A stretch of DNA of 64,000 nucleotides from Halomonas qaidamensis (GCF_025917315.1 NZ_CP080627.1:3596001-3660000), one strand, 5' to 3'; shown: positions 35,119 to 44,116, numbered from the stretch's first letter. Notes: generated by a model not told the origin, from the letters alone. A program made the numbers and translations.

Positions 35119-36002
35119 TAGAGCGTAATTTCCCTAATACCGCGCGTTGGCCGCACCCAGGACTTGCTCTTAATGACTTTCTCATCAATGCGCTCAGTCC
35201 CGGAAAGAATAGCGGCGTTAGCACATTCGATAAGCAGCCGGTGCAGGTCTCCAAAGTTACCCCCGGATATCGCGTGGAGTTGTGTGGCAAGTTGTGGTTC
35301 ATGCAAATGGGAGGGTTCTTTGAGCGGCAAGATTTTCTCAAATCCAGCAAGCAGCTTCTGAAACTCTTGATTGAGCTCCCACTTAGGTAAAGCGACGACG
35401 TCAAAGCGGCTTGCATGCTGCGGGTCTGAATGAAGTACACGAACCGCATCCTGCGTCCCAACGCCAACGATCGGTATCATTAACTCATTACACAGGAGTT
35501 TGATGGCATTCATCGTTTCACGCTGTTTAACGGCCCCGCCGGTTAAAAGCGAGTGAAATTCATCGATGATCAGTAAACGAGTATGGCAGGCTCGAAGTTG
35601 ATGGATTACCTGGTAGCGCAGCTTGGGAACAGGATCTGTGGGACGGTAGGGAGCCCAAAAGCTCTCCAACACCGCGATATAAAGGCTTTTCTCATCAGCA
35701 CTCGGTGGGGCCTGAGTCACAATAACGGGCTTCACCGGCTCAGCGTCTTCATTGACGTAACCTTCTCCGTACTGTTTGTGAAAACGCTGGACGATGGTTG
35801 TCTTACCGTTATTAGAATCTCCAACGATAAGTAGATTCGGCATTCGAGGCCGACTTGGTTTCTCCATCAAACCTCGCATGGCTTCAATAATCCGATTTGC
35901 CAACGGATAGCCCAACCATCTTGGCTGATCCATAAAATCAATTCGCTCTTTCGCTGAGAGCCCCAAAATATGGCGAAGGTCAGGATGGAGGTGTGTGCTC
36001 AT
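35118..36002 (-). CDS. tnsC: TnsC/TniB-family AAA+ transposition regulator
   Basis: The 294-residue protein has Walker A GDSNNGKTT (Lys67) preceded by MPNLLIV, and Walker B LLIIDEFHSLL. It continues with the sensor region PIVGVGTQDAVRVLHSDPQ and a RFDVVALPKW box, all typical of TniB. It should polymerise on DNA with ATP, link the target-bound TniQ to the TnsAB transposase, and give target immunity. Its start overlaps the tnsB stop by four bases (ATGA). Its size is that of TniB rather than the larger Tn7 TnsC (555 residues), agreeing with a Tn5053/Tn6022-type core. No key motif is missing. Confidence 0.9.
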   Translation of the reverse strand: MSTHLHPDLRHILGLSAKERIDFMDQPRWLGYPLANRIIEAMRGLMEKPSRPRMPNLLIVGDSNNGKTTIVQRFHKQYGEGYVNEDAEPVKPVIVTQAPPSADEKSLYIAVLESFWAPYRPTDPVPKLRYQVIHQLRACHTRLLIIDEFHSLLTGGAVKQRETMNAIKLLCNELMIPIVGVGTQDAVRVLHSDPQHASRFDVVALPKWELNQEFQKLLAGFEKILPLKEPSHLHEPQLATQLHAISGGNFGDLHRLLIECANAAILSGTERIDEKVIKSKSWVRPTRGIREITL

Positions 36003-37927
36003 GATATATCCCAGTTCACATCGATATCACCTGTTAACAGCCCATCACTATTGGATAGTGCTTCTTGAGGTGCAGTAGTTTCCGGTGAATTCGAAAGAGG
36101 AGCAGCGGGTGTCACTTTTTTCTCATGCTCTTTTCGCCGTTGAGCTTGCCGCCGGCTTCTTTTAGTCCGCGCCTGGGACTCCTCAACATGGGTTCGTAAC
36201 TCACTAATAGCGCGTAGGATTTCTGTCTCGTTAACAGAGTTCCTTCCTTCCTGGCGAAGACGCGCCTTGGCCTGGGCATATTCCCATACACTCATCGATG
36301 GAAGCGCTAGATTCGCAAAAGGAATTCGGAAATATTGGCCCAGTTCCGGGTCTTTGAACCAAACTGAGCTAATGTCGCGTGGGTCACGCCTAAACACGAA
36401 GGTTCGTTTCTTGCTTGGGGTGTCTGGATCTTTTGAATTGATCCAAGACCTTATCGCCTCATCGTAATAGTTGATGCCATCGATGGTCACACCAAAGGTC
36501 TGAATCGTGCGTTGAAAGCTTGGCAAAAAATCGAGCAACACAGAGAGCCTATCAGCTGGCCTCGGAGCTAAGCCAACCCCCTGCACGTCCGCATTGCCAA
36601 ACACACCGATTTCCCATTTTTTCATAGGCGACATACCGATTCCGGTATGTAAGCGCTGGTGATAAACCTTACAGATCAACGCCACAAGCCACTCTTCAAA
36701 CTCGCTCTTAGTCATAGAGGCGTGCTTCTCCGAGTCGTACCCCTCTTTGTCCTTGATTGAAGAGAAGGTAGTGCCTGGAAGATTATGAATCTCCTTAAGA
36801 AGCGAACCTAACACCCGCTCGATGTGACCACCGTAGCGAGGTTGTTTTACGGGCCGAAATTCGAGGTTAATCCCATAGGCTAAACATGAACGCCGAAAGG
36901 TCTCTGAACGGAAATCAGGACCGTTATCGACATGAATCGTGTTTGGCGTACCCCATACCGGCCATTCAGTCTCAACATTATGCAACAGCAGCCATTCATC
37001 CTTGGGGAGCATGGAATGGGCCACACACATGCCTACCGAAGTCTCAGAGGGAGGATCAAATGAAAGATAGTAACCAGTGACAACTCGGCTACAAACGTCC
37101 ATAGCGAGCGTTATCCATGGTCGCCCAATGGGCTTGCGATAAACATCATCGACCAAAATAATATCGGCGGGTGTGTGGTCAATTTGCATGACGGCTAATG
37201 GATAATCAGCATTCGGAAATTTTCCAGCGGCCGGCTGAAACCTGTTGATGGCTTTTTCTCTAAAGCCATGTCCACGCAACCTATCACGCTCAGGTATGGA
37301 ACGAATGCGAGCTCGCACAGTGCCAGGGCTAGGAGGGTCGATACGCCGTTCATGACAACGTCGCATTACTTCCTGAACAGCCTTTTGGGCTGAAGGGCGC
37401 TGTAACGTCAAATAAACCTCTCTGATAACCTCCTGAATGACTGCCTCTGCATGAGCGGGTATACGCGAATTGCCTTTTTTCCAACCTCGCTTCTGAGGTA
37501 TCAGCGCAAGTACAGATCCAGTAGCCCGATATCGTTTCAACCATCTATATAAAGTGGCCGTATCGATCCCTGTCTCTTGGGCACGTTCTTCAGCCGCGTC
37601 ACGACCAATAGTATGCCGATCAATTAATGGCTTAATGATCGAGAAACGATGCTCAGCCTCACGCCAGTCCGAATCACCTACATCAGACAAATCAGGTGCG
37701 GGTCTGGTAGGTACACTATCAATGGGCATCAACTCTTTTATTCGCAGTGGACTACTACGCCCAGACTCAACTGCAATGCCCATGACAGTTTCAAAATCGA
37801 GCACCTGCGTGATTCTATAGATTATGTCTCCCTTTTGGACATGCTCACCAACCACGATTTGCACTTGTTGGCGTGTTAGCGTGACGACAGATTCATGTTT
37901 AGGGGTATTGGAACGATGGTCACTCAT
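35999..37927 (-). CDS. tnsB: TnsB/TniA-family DDE transposase
   Basis: The 642-residue protein has a complete DD(35)E triad: Asp250 in VMQIDHTPADI, Asp334 in IHVDNGPDFRSE and Glu370 in YGGHIERVLGSL. Before it lie helix-turn-helix segments (GIDTATLYRWLKRYRATGSV) that should bind the end repeats, and after it a Mu-type beta barrel (YDEAIRSWI...FRRDPRDISSVW). The Lys/Arg-rich C-terminal tail probably contacts TnsC. It catalyses 3' strand cutting and joining. It overlaps the tnsA stop by eight bases. The likely binding repeats (GTCGCA) lie at 38603-38717. Confidence 0.92.
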   Translation of the reverse strand: MSDHRSNTPKHESVVTLTRQQVQIVVGEHVQKGDIIYRITQVLDFETVMGIAVESGRSSPLRIKELMPIDSVPTRPAPDLSDVGDSDWREAEHRFSIIKPLIDRHTIGRDAAEERAQETGIDTATLYRWLKRYRATGSVLALIPQKRGWKKGNSRIPAHAEAVIQEVIREVYLTLQRPSAQKAVQEVMRRCHERRIDPPSPGTVRARIRSIPERDRLRGHGFREKAINRFQPAAGKFPNADYPLAVMQIDHTPADIILVDDVYRKPIGRPWITLAMDVCSRVVTGYYLSFDPPSETSVGMCVAHSMLPKDEWLLLHNVETEWPVWGTPNTIHVDNGPDFRSETFRRSCLAYGINLEFRPVKQPRYGGHIERVLGSLLKEIHNLPGTTFSSIKDKEGYDSEKHASMTKSEFEEWLVALICKVYHQRLHTGIGMSPMKKWEIGVFGNADVQGVGLAPRPADRLSVLLDFLPSFQRTIQTFGVTIDGINYYDEAIRSWINSKDPDTPSKKRTFVFRRDPRDISSVWFKDPELGQYFRIPFANLALPSMSVWEYAQAKARLRQEGRNSVNETEILRAISELRTHVEESQARTKRSRRQAQRRKEHEKKVTPAAPLSNSPETTAPQEALSNSDGLLTGDIDVNWDIS

Positions 37928-38597
37928 AATCTGGTATCCATACCTCCGAAAAGGGGCTAAATGGTTGAGCTATATCGCAATCTAGCTGCCTCGTGGCCAA
38001 CAGGTGCCATAAATGAGAGATGCCTTCTGCGCGGTAAATGCCCATAAAGTGCCGGGCAAGCAAATAATCTAATGACGCCGCTCCCATTTCTCTAACAGTT
38101 TTCAACACTTCATGGCTCTCTTCATGAGGAAAGACCATTCGCTTGTATCGCGTTAGGAAAGTGATGTTTTCAAAAGTCTTGTCTCTGATGCGACTTTCAT
38201 CATGAATGCGAAAAGACCAGCCTTCGTTTTGGGCATGCCGCAGAGCAGCCTTCCATTTCGGTGACCAATCACGCCAATGCTCTTGCCACTTTGCCTGTGG
38301 CTTGACCTCAACCAGCAATGGCTTCGGGTAGTCATCGTAATGGCGACTACCGAGGCGGTAATAAACCAAATAATCGGGGGTATAGGTGTAGCGTCTTGCA
38401 GTAACTGGATGGTGGAACGGAATCTCACATGGCTGAGAAATCACTCCCAGTACGTTCAGGTCAAAGTCCGCCTTCACAAGAAAGTCACGCTCAAGCGTCG
38501 ACTCGAAAGCGATAGATTCTTCCCCTCGAAACGCATAGAAGCCAGACACACTCCGGCGAGTAGGGCCAATTTTACGAACAAATGTTGGAAGTGTCAT
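37920..38597 (-). CDS. tnsA: TnsA-family endonuclease of the Tn7-like transposase
   Basis: From ATG 38597 the protein has 225 residues. It shows the restriction-enzyme-like active site of TnsA: Glu36 in FESTLERDF, Asp75 in YTPDYLVYY, and Glu97 with Lys99 in LLVEVKP. The C-terminal part is a winged-helix-like region that should contact TnsC. TnsA cuts the 5' strands at the transposon ends, so the element should move by cut-and-paste. A GTG at 38612 could add five residues but overlaps a GTCGCA end repeat. It is the first gene of the operon and lies closest to the right end, so transposase binding to the repeats could also repress transcription. Confidence 0.88.
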   Translation of the reverse strand: MTLPTFVRKIGPTRRSVSGFYAFRGEESIAFESTLERDFLVKADFDLNVLGVISQPCEIPFHHPVTARRYTYTPDYLVYYRLGSRHYDDYPKPLLVEVKPQAKWQEHWRDWSPKWKAALRHAQNEGWSFRIHDESRIRDKTFENITFLTRYKRMVFPHEESHEVLKTVREMGAASLDYLLARHFMGIYRAEGISHLWHLLATRQLDCDIAQPFSPFSEVWIPDYE

Positions 38598-38602
38598 GGG
38601 CT

Positions 38603-38736
38603 GTCGCACCAAATATTGAAAAATTCATGGTTTGTCGCAGCTATTCGCCTATTTTTCGTCGCATTCAATTCTATATAGATTACCATAATAGACTGATATT
38701 ACGCTTTGAGCGTCGCATTAATTGCCGAAAATGACA
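38603..38736. repeat. Tn7-like right end with four GTCGCA transposase-binding repeats
   Basis: GTCGCA occurs four times in the same direction, at 38603, 38634, 38658 and 38712 (TGCGAC when read inward from the end), in AT-rich DNA between tnsA and the terminal TGACA at 38736. Repeated short sites of this kind are TnsB-binding sites in Tn7-like ends. The outermost copy is 19 bp from the tip. Confidence 0.75.
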
Positions 38737-39401
38737 GAGGCTCAAAGCCCAAACCTGGGGAAATCTCCCTTGCTCACCACGGCGTGCTGTTTTTAGACGA
38801 GCTGCCGGAATTTTCCCGCAACGTATTAGAAGTTTTACGGCAGCCACTGGAAACGGGTGAAATACATTTATCTCGCGCCAGTCACGAGCGTCGTTACCCA
38901 GCACGGTTTCAGCTTGTTGCCGCCATGAACCCCTGCCCATGCGGCCATTTGGGTGACCCACGCCAGCGCTGTCAGTGCAGCGCCAGCCAGATTCAACGCT
39001 ACCAGGCACGGCTTTCTGGCCCGCTATTAGACCGCATTGACCTGCAAGTAGAAGTGCCCGCTCTACCACCCGAACAGCTTACTGCCCAAACTCAGGGTGA
39101 ACCTTCCAGTGCGGTGCGCGATCGGGTGATGGCCGCCCGTGAGCGGCAGATGGCGCGAGGCGCACTCAACAGCCAACTAAGTGGCAAAGCCCTAGAAGCC
39201 GCCTGCGCGCTAAGCGATGAAGAGCGCATGTGGTTAGCGGAGGTACTGGAAAAACTTAAGCTCTCTGCCCGAGCTTACCATCGCGTGCTGCGGGTCGCGC
39301 TCACCCTGGCTGACCTACAAGGCGAACCCAAGCCCAGCCAGCCGCACTTTATCGAAGCTATCGGCTATCGGCAGCTAGACAGGCTGTTAAGGGGAGCCTA
39401 G
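38737..39401 (+). pseudogene. comM: comM/yifB 3' fragment, cut off by the transposon
   Basis: The sequence encodes the last 221 or so residues of a YifB/ComM Mg-chelatase-like AAA+ protein: GSKPKPGEISLAHHGVLFLD, ELPEFSRNVLEVLRQPLE, RYPARFQLVAAMNPCPCG, LLDRIDLQVEVP and the C-terminal SARAYHRVLRVALTLADLQ. The ATP-binding P-loop and the first half of the protein are missing because the transposon begins at 38736. ComM is a hexameric helicase that promotes branch migration during natural transformation, so the function should be lost here. A start codon within the transposon end could give a shortened product with no P-loop. The stop overlaps that of the convergent hydrolase gene. Confidence 0.9.
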
Positions 39402-40366
39402 TGAACATTCTCGACAAAGTTATCCAAAGCATCGAACAAAACTTGTCGAATTGGCTCGGCTTCATTGACTAAGTGGTGTCGGGCTTCTGGATGGCGGTGG
39501 ATTTCGGCATTAGGAAATTTCTCTTCCAATACCGCTAGGTTCCACTCCCAGTCTACGGTTAGGTCTTGCTCACCCTGCAAAATCAGTGTGGGCAACGGAT
39601 TAGGTTCCAACGCTAGCAAACGCGGCATCCAGCGTCGCATTGCGGTGATCCACATAACACTCAACCGCTCGGGTTGCAGTGGGTCTTGATCACGCAGAAA
39701 CGCGGTGAACTGTTCATCCGTTGAATTAGGCCGATACTTACGCGGCAGCTCTTTTAGAAAGGGGCTGGCAATTAGATGAAGCCAGCTTGCCTGGCTCCAA
39801 CGCCAAGGGCGCACTAAGGGTGCTAGCAGCACAATACCTGCCCAGCCTGCTGCCTCTCGGCGAGTAAGCGCGTCAGTCGCTAATATCGCCGCCCCGGTAC
39901 TCTGCCCCACTCCTAACCACGGCATAGGTGCCATTCCCAGGGTTCGCAAGGTCGACTGTAAATGCACAAGACAGTGCTGATAGTCGTCAAAATCTTCAAT
40001 TTCAGCCCGTGGGCCGCTGGAAAGGCCATGACCGGGAAGATCCCACAATACTACCCGCCAACCTTTGGCTAGCAGACAACCTAGCAAATGGCGATAAAGG
40101 CCTAAGTGATCAAAGTAGCCGTGAATGACAAACGCGGTGCCAGTGGGAACAGGTGGGCTCCAGACTTGGCACCAAAGAGCAAATCGTCCAGTATCAATAA
40201 AACCTGCGTGCACTTCGCTGGTGTCGTTTAAGAGCGTTTCTAAGCCGTAGTGGCGAAAATAGTCGTGCACAGCGTCTGTTAGCGCGTCACCCGGTCTAAG
40301 CCGAGAGAGCGATGATTCGCCTGCCGCTTGCCGAAACAAGCCTTCCAGGTGTTGGAAATTATGCAT
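39398..40366 (-). CDS. Alpha/beta hydrolase, monoacylglycerol-lipase-like
   Basis: The 322-residue protein from ATG 40366 has an oxyanion HG motif (AFVIHGYFDHLGLYRHLL), RVVLWDLPGHGLSSGPRAE, the nucleophile elbow GVGQSTGAAI, TLILQGEQDLTVDW (acid residue) and the catalytic His in HRHPEARHHLVNEAE. This set is typical of the Hydrolase_4 / lysophospholipase group. No signal peptide is seen, so it is probably cytoplasmic. The substrate is not evident: a monoglyceride or lysophospholipid is a family-based guess. GGAGAG lies before the start. It is convergent with comM and divergent from glcB. Confidence 0.8.
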   Translation of the reverse strand: MHNFQHLEGLFRQAAGESSLSRLRPGDALTDAVHDYFRHYGLETLLNDTSEVHAGFIDTGRFALWCQVWSPPVPTGTAFVIHGYFDHLGLYRHLLGCLLAKGWRVVLWDLPGHGLSSGPRAEIEDFDDYQHCLVHLQSTLRTLGMAPMPWLGVGQSTGAAILATDALTRREAAGWAGIVLLAPLVRPWRWSQASWLHLIASPFLKELPRKYRPNSTDEQFTAFLRDQDPLQPERLSVMWITAMRRWMPRLLALEPNPLPTLILQGEQDLTVDWEWNLAVLEEKFPNAEIHRHPEARHHLVNEAEPIRQVLFDALDNFVENVH

Positions 40367-40489
40367 CAACGTCTCTCCATGAACGCCACCTATCCATTGG
40401 CTAAATGACAGCGGAGACCATTGCCGCTCTCATCATTTGGTCGAGCATTTTGCTGCTTTAGGGTATAGGCTGTTTACATGCCCACGCAG

Positions 40490-40551
40490 TTGTGGAAGTA
40501 TTTTCCACAAATATACCTTTACCCTGACCGTGGCACGATAATATCCCACGG
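40490..40551 (+). promoter_or_regulatory. Two inverted repeats upstream of glcB
   Basis: TTGTGGAA (40490-40497) and TTCCACAA (40503-40510) form a perfect 8-bp inverted repeat with a 5-bp centre. CCGTGG (40528-40533) and CCACGG (40546-40551) form another, with GATAAT between them. The first has the TTGT...ACAA look of GntR-family operators and may bind a regulator of glyoxylate use; this is inference. Confidence 0.4.
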
Positions 40552-40572
40552 GCACCTTCACAGGAGAACCCC

Positions 40573-42747
40573 ATGAGCGAGCGTATCACGCGTCACCGTT
40601 TACAGGTGTCAGCAGACCTGGACCGTTTCATCAATGAACAGGCATTACCGGGCACTGGCGTCGACGAAAACGCTTTCTGGGCCGGCGTTGACGCGCTGTT
40701 CCATGAGCTGACACCGAAAAACCGCCAACTGCTTGAAGAGCGCGACGCACTTCAAGAGAAGCTGGATGTTTGGCACCGTGAAAACCCTGGCCCGGTGAGC
40801 GATATGCCGGCTTACCGCAGCTTCTTAAAAGAAGCCGGTTACCTAGTGGATGCGCCGAACAGCGTTAAAACCACTACTGCCAACGTAGACCGCGAAGTGG
40901 CTGTCCAAGCAGGCCCACAGCTGGTGGTACCTGTCAGCAATGCCCGTTATGCACTGAACGCCGCTAACGCTCGCTGGGGCAGCTTGTACGATGCCCTGTA
41001 CGGCACTGATGCGATTTCAGAAGAAGATGGCGCTGAAAAAGGCACCAGCTTCAACCCAAAACGTGGTCAAAAAGTTATCGCCTATGCCCGTGGCGTACTT
41101 GATCGTGCTGCCCCACTGGCTACAGGCTCTCACCGTGATGCGGTGAAATACACTATTCGTGACGGCCACTTGGTGGTTAGCCTGGAAGGTGGTCGTGAAA
41201 CCGGCCTGAAAGATTCTGGCAAGCTGATCGGCTTTAACGGCGACGCATCGGCGCCAGACGCCATTCTGCTAGCCAACAACGGCCTGCACCTGGAAATCCA
41301 GATCGACGACAGCCACCCAATCGGTAAAACCGACCCCGCTCACGTGAAAGACGTGGTAGTGGAAGCAGCACTGACTGCCATTATGGATTGCGAAGACTCC
41401 GTTGCTGCCGTCGACTCTGAAGATAAAGTCGGTGTTTATAGCAACTGGCTTGGCCTGATGAAGGGCGACCTGGAAGAGAACATCGACAAAGGTGGCAAAA
41501 CCTTCAAGCGGACGCTGCACGCTGATCGTACTTGGCAAACCACTGATGGCAGCACCGTTAAACTGCCGGGTCGTTCGCTGATGTTCGTGCGCAACGTGGG
41601 TCACCTAATGACCACACCCGCCATTCTAGACGAAAACGGCAACGAACTGCCGGAAGGCATTTTAGACGCGGTAGTGACCTCGCTGCTGGCGCTACACGAC
41701 CTGAAGAAAGACGCCGATCAGCCGCGCAACTCTCGCACCGGCTCTGTTTACATTGTTAAGCCGAAAATGCACGGGCCAAAAGAAGTGGCGTTTGCCAACG
41801 AGTTGTTTGGTCGCGTTGAAGATATCCTGGGCATGAGCCGCGACACCCTGAAAATGGGCATCATGGATGAAGAGCGTCGCACCACCGTCAACTTGAAGGC
41901 GTGTATTGCTGAAGCAGCGTCTCGCGTGGTGTTCATCAACACCGGCTTCCTTGACCGCACCGGTGATGAAATGCATACCGCCATGGAAGCAGGCCCGATG
42001 GTTCGCAAAGGCGATATGAAGAGCGCTGCGTGGATCACCGCCTATGAGAAGAACAACGTGCAGATAGGCTTAGCCTGTGGCCTGCGTGGCCGTGCTCAAA
42101 TTGGTAAAGGCATGTGGGCGATGCCGGATCTGATGCACAATATGCTAGAGCAGAAGATTGGCCATCCCAAGGCGGGTGCCAACACGGCATGGGTACCTTC
42201 ACCAACGGCGGCGACGCTGCATGCGCTTCACTACCACCAAGTCAACGTCACGGACGTTCAGCGCGAGCTGGAAGCCCAGGGCGAGCCTGACTTCTTAGAT
42301 GACCTGCTCACCGTGCCAGTCGCCGAAAATGCCAACTGGTCGGATGAAGAGATTCAGCAAGAGCTGGATAACAACTGCCAGGGCATCCTTGGTTACGTAG
42401 TTCGCTGGGTAGAACACGGCGTAGGCTGCTCGAAAGTACCGGACATTCATAACGTCGGCCTAATGGAAGACCGCGCTACCCTGCGCATTTCCAGCCAGCA
42501 TATCGCCAACTGGCTGCACCACGGCATTGTCGATGCACCACGAGTAGAAGAAACGCTTAAGCGGATGGCTAAAGTGGTTGATAAGCAGAACGCTGACGAC
42601 CCCACCTACACAGCCATGAGCGCCGACTTCGAAGGCTCGACTGCCTTTAAAGCAGCCTCTGACCTGATCTTCAAGGGCCGCGTACAGCCTTCTGGCTACA
42701 CCGAACCGCTACTCCACGCATGGCGCCAGGTGCATAAAGCGAAGTAA
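40573..42747 (+). CDS. glcB: Malate synthase G
   Basis: At 724 residues this is full-length for malate synthase G, which condenses glyoxylate with acetyl-CoA to malate in the glyoxylate and glycolate pathways. Recognisable segments are [20 protein letters not shown] (glyoxylate/Mg site), [52 protein letters not shown] and the long C-terminal domain ending with [16 protein letters not shown] stands before the ATG. It is a single-gene unit: a hydrolase diverges upstream and a strong terminator follows at 42769. No glcC regulator or other glc genes lie nearby, so control must come from elsewhere. Confidence 0.97.
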   Translation: MSERITRHRLQVSADLDRFINEQALPGTGVDENAFWAGVDALFHELTPKNRQLLEERDALQEKLDVWHRENPGPVSDMPAYRSFLKEAGYLVDAPNSVKTTTANVDREVAVQAGPQLVVPVSNARYALNAANARWGSLYDALYGTDAISEEDGAEKGTSFNPKRGQKVIAYARGVLDRAAPLATGSHRDAVKYTIRDGHLVVSLEGGRETGLKDSGKLIGFNGDASAPDAILLANNGLHLEIQIDDSHPIGKTDPAHVKDVVVEAALTAIMDCEDSVAAVDSEDKVGVYSNWLGLMKGDLEENIDKGGKTFKRTLHADRTWQTTDGSTVKLPGRSLMFVRNVGHLMTTPAILDENGNELPEGILDAVVTSLLALHDLKKDADQPRNSRTGSVYIVKPKMHGPKEVAFANELFGRVEDILGMSRDTLKMGIMDEERRTTVNLKACIAEAASRVVFINTGFLDRTGDEMHTAMEAGPMVRKGDMKSAAWITAYEKNNVQIGLACGLRGRAQIGKGMWAMPDLMHNMLEQKIGHPKAGANTAWVPSPTAATLHALHYHQVNVTDVQRELEAQGEPDFLDDLLTVPVAENANWSDEEIQQELDNNCQGILGYVVRWVEHGVGCSKVPDIHNVGLMEDRATLRISSQHIANWLHHGIVDAPRVEETLKRMAKVVDKQNADDPTYTAMSADFEGSTAFKAASDLIFKGRVQPSGYTEPLLHAWRQVHKAK

Positions 42748-42768
42748 ACTCGCTTAACGGTGTCATCA

Positions 42769-42798
42769 GCCTCGGGGCGCATACCCCGGGGCTTTTTT
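42769..42798 (+). terminator. Rho-independent terminator of glcB
   Basis: GCCTCGGGG and CCCCGGGGC pair over nine positions with a six-base loop, followed directly by TTTTTT. Confidence 0.9.
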
Positions 42799-42815
42799 AT
42801 ATAAGGAAAACAACA

Positions 42816-43250
42816 ATGACAGTCATGACCGCCGAACAAATTGAGCACTTTCTTGATGACGTGTTTCCCCAGCGAATGGGGCGTATTGAACGCGTCGGTG
42901 AGATGACAGCCACCCTGCGCCTCACCATCGGCAATGAGCACCTTCGCCCCGGCCCACGCGTGTCTGGCCCGACCATGATGGGCTTTGCTGATGTAGCGCT
43001 GTATGTGGCCATTTTGGCGCAAATTGGCCCGGAAGCCATGGCAGTCACCAGCGACTTAAATTGCCATTTCTTGCGCGCGGCCTCTGGCGAACACGATATT
43101 GTTGCTCACGCCAAACTTATCAAGCTAGGCCGCCGTTTAGCGGTAGGCGAAGTGCAGATTTTTTCTGTCAGCGATGACACTAAGCCGGTTGCGCATATTA
43201 CCGCGAGCTATGCGCTGCCAGACAGCCCAACGGGCCAACCACCGCGCTAA
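42816..43250 (+). CDS. Hotdog-fold thioesterase, PaaI-like
   Basis: The 144-residue protein fits the 4HBT/PaaI hotdog fold: LRPGPRVSGPTMMGFADVAL, where the helix carries the catalytic Asp, then VTSDLNCHFLRAASGEHDIV and the strand VGEVQIFSVSDD. Such enzymes hydrolyse acyl-CoA thioesters; the substrate cannot be told. A good ribosome-binding site (AAGGA) precedes the ATG at 42816; a second ATG follows at 42825. It comes straight after the glcB terminator and is convergent with the DUF423 gene, overlapping its stop by four bases. Confidence 0.8.
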   Translation: MTVMTAEQIEHFLDDVFPQRMGRIERVGEMTATLRLTIGNEHLRPGPRVSGPTMMGFADVALYVAILAQIGPEAMAVTSDLNCHFLRAASGEHDIVAHAKLIKLGRRLAVGEVQIFSVSDDTKPVAHITASYALPDSPTGQPPR

Positions 43251-43624
43251 CGACTGAGCAATGCGGTGACGGCTAAGCCTAACCAGCCTGCCATCAGCAG
43301 CAAACCACCGATGGGCGTTACAATACCAACGCTAAGCCCTACGAGGGCCATTAGGTAAAGCGAGCCTGAAAATGCTGTGATACCCACTGCCCATAGCCCC
43401 AGCACTATTTGTTGCCCTGGCTGAGGACCCTGGCTGCGCCAAACCAGCACCGCAAGCATGGCCAACGTATGCCACGCTTGGTAACGCACGCCGGTTTCAA
43501 CGATGTCGACCATAGCAGCACTGGTACGCGATGCTAAGCCGTGAGCCGCATAAGCCCCTAATATCACCATTAATGCGCCTGAGAGTGCCACTAAACACCA
43601 CCAGGGCTTGTCTGCTCGCTGCAT
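43247..43624 (-). CDS. DUF423 (YgdD-like) inner-membrane protein
   Basis: The 125-residue protein has four hydrophobic segments and the family's signature start: LVALSGALMVILGAYAAHGL, then VETGVRYQAWHTLAMLAVLV and FSGSLYLMALVG..GIVTPIGG. This matches DUF423/YgdD, a small inner-membrane protein of unknown role. Its upstream region consists of eight degenerate 13-bp tandem repeats beginning ten bases before the ATG, so any promoter and ribosome-binding site (AGGAGT) lies at or beyond this array. Its end overlaps that of the thioesterase gene. Confidence 0.85.
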   Translation of the reverse strand: MQRADKPWWCLVALSGALMVILGAYAAHGLASRTSAAMVDIVETGVRYQAWHTLAMLAVLVWRSQGPQPGQQIVLGLWAVGITAFSGSLYLMALVGLSVGIVTPIGGLLLMAGWLGLAVTALLSR

Positions 43625-43633
43625 GCATTACTC

Positions 43634-43737
43634 CTGTTTATAGCCACTGTTTATAGCTACTGTTTATAACTACCTTTTATAACTATTGACTATAAGTACT
43701 TACTATAAGTATTTGCTATGAATACGCATTACAAGTA
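43634..43737. repeat. Eight degenerate 13-bp tandem repeats upstream of the DUF423 gene and thiS
   Basis: Successive 13-base units drift gradually: CTGTTTATAGCCA, CTGTTTATAGCTA, CTGTTTATAACTA, CCTTTTATAACTA, TTGACTATAAGTA, CTTACTATAAGTA, TTTGCTATGAATA, CGCATTACAAGTA. The period is exact over 104 bases. The array is AT-rich and fills the gap between the DUF423 start and the thiS promoter region. Confidence 0.9.
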
Positions 43738-43854
43738 CCCAAAATACGCGATCGATACGCCACTAAGCTGATTAACACGGTCACGTACCTTGAGCGGTAC
43801 GAAACCGCTACAATAGACAATAATTTGCTTCACCGACTGGGAATACTTACCGTT

Positions 43855-44076
43855 ATGTCCACTCCTCATGAGTCGATAAAACTGACACTCAATGGCGAAC
43901 CACATACGCTGGCAGCCGGCCTTAGCGCCGCCGATCTGATCGAGCAATTAGGCCTGACTGGGCGCCGCATTGCGGTGGAAATTAACGAACAAATCGTACC
44001 CAAAAGCCAGCTTGCCCAAACGCATTTAGCCAATGGCGACCAGATTGAAGTCGTTCACGCCATCGGCGGCGGCTAG
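43855..44076 (+). CDS. thiS: ThiS, sulfur-carrier protein for thiamine thiazole synthesis
   Basis: From ATG 43855 the product has 73 residues with the ubiquitin-like ThiS pattern: [49 protein letters not shown]. The C-terminal Gly-Gly is where sulfur is carried as a thiocarboxylate and passed to ThiG. The open frame could begin ten codons earlier, but ThiS family length favours ATG 43855. It is followed after 40 bases by thiG, and the pair supplies the thiazole half of thiamine. No TPP riboswitch fold was recognised upstream. Confidence 0.93.
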   Translation: MSTPHESIKLTLNGEPHTLAAGLSAADLIEQLGLTGRRIAVEINEQIVPKSQLAQTHLANGDQIEVVHAIGGG

Positions 44077-44116
44077 CGCAGCCCGTCACCCGTTTTTGCT
44101 TTCACAAGGAACCGCT

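Larger units (their letters stand above)
1..38736. mobile_element. Right-hand part of a Tn7-like transposon inserted in comM/yifB
   Basis: A tnsA-tnsB-tnsC-tniQ operon sits at the right edge of a long accessory region full of defence genes, and the chromosomal gene beyond it is a comM/yifB fragment lacking its first half. On the minus strand the element starts 5'-TGTCATTTTCGGCAATT at 38736, matching the TGT...ACA ends of Tn7-like elements. The next five bases, GAGGC (38737-38741), are a plausible target duplication: restoring one G makes GGA GGC TCA, the Gly-Gly-Ser expected at this point of ComM. comM is a known target of Tn6022/AbaR-type Tn7-like elements. The left end lies outside the window. 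Confidence 0.85.

Noticed and set aside
40531..40547. Sigma-54 promoter upstream of glcB (TGGCAC...)
   Set aside because: The TGGCAC half is present, but the required GC at the -12 position is missing at the correct spacing.
41269..41604. Minus-strand frames within glcB
   Set aside because: They are shadows of the malate synthase gene and have no features of their own.
43634..43737. Iteron origin of replication
   Set aside because: The units are degenerate, there is no replication gene or DnaA box nearby, and the place is chromosomal between thiS and a DUF423 gene.
43738..43854. TPP riboswitch upstream of thiS
   Set aside because: I could not find the conserved CTGAGA and ACCTGA-type elements in this short leader.
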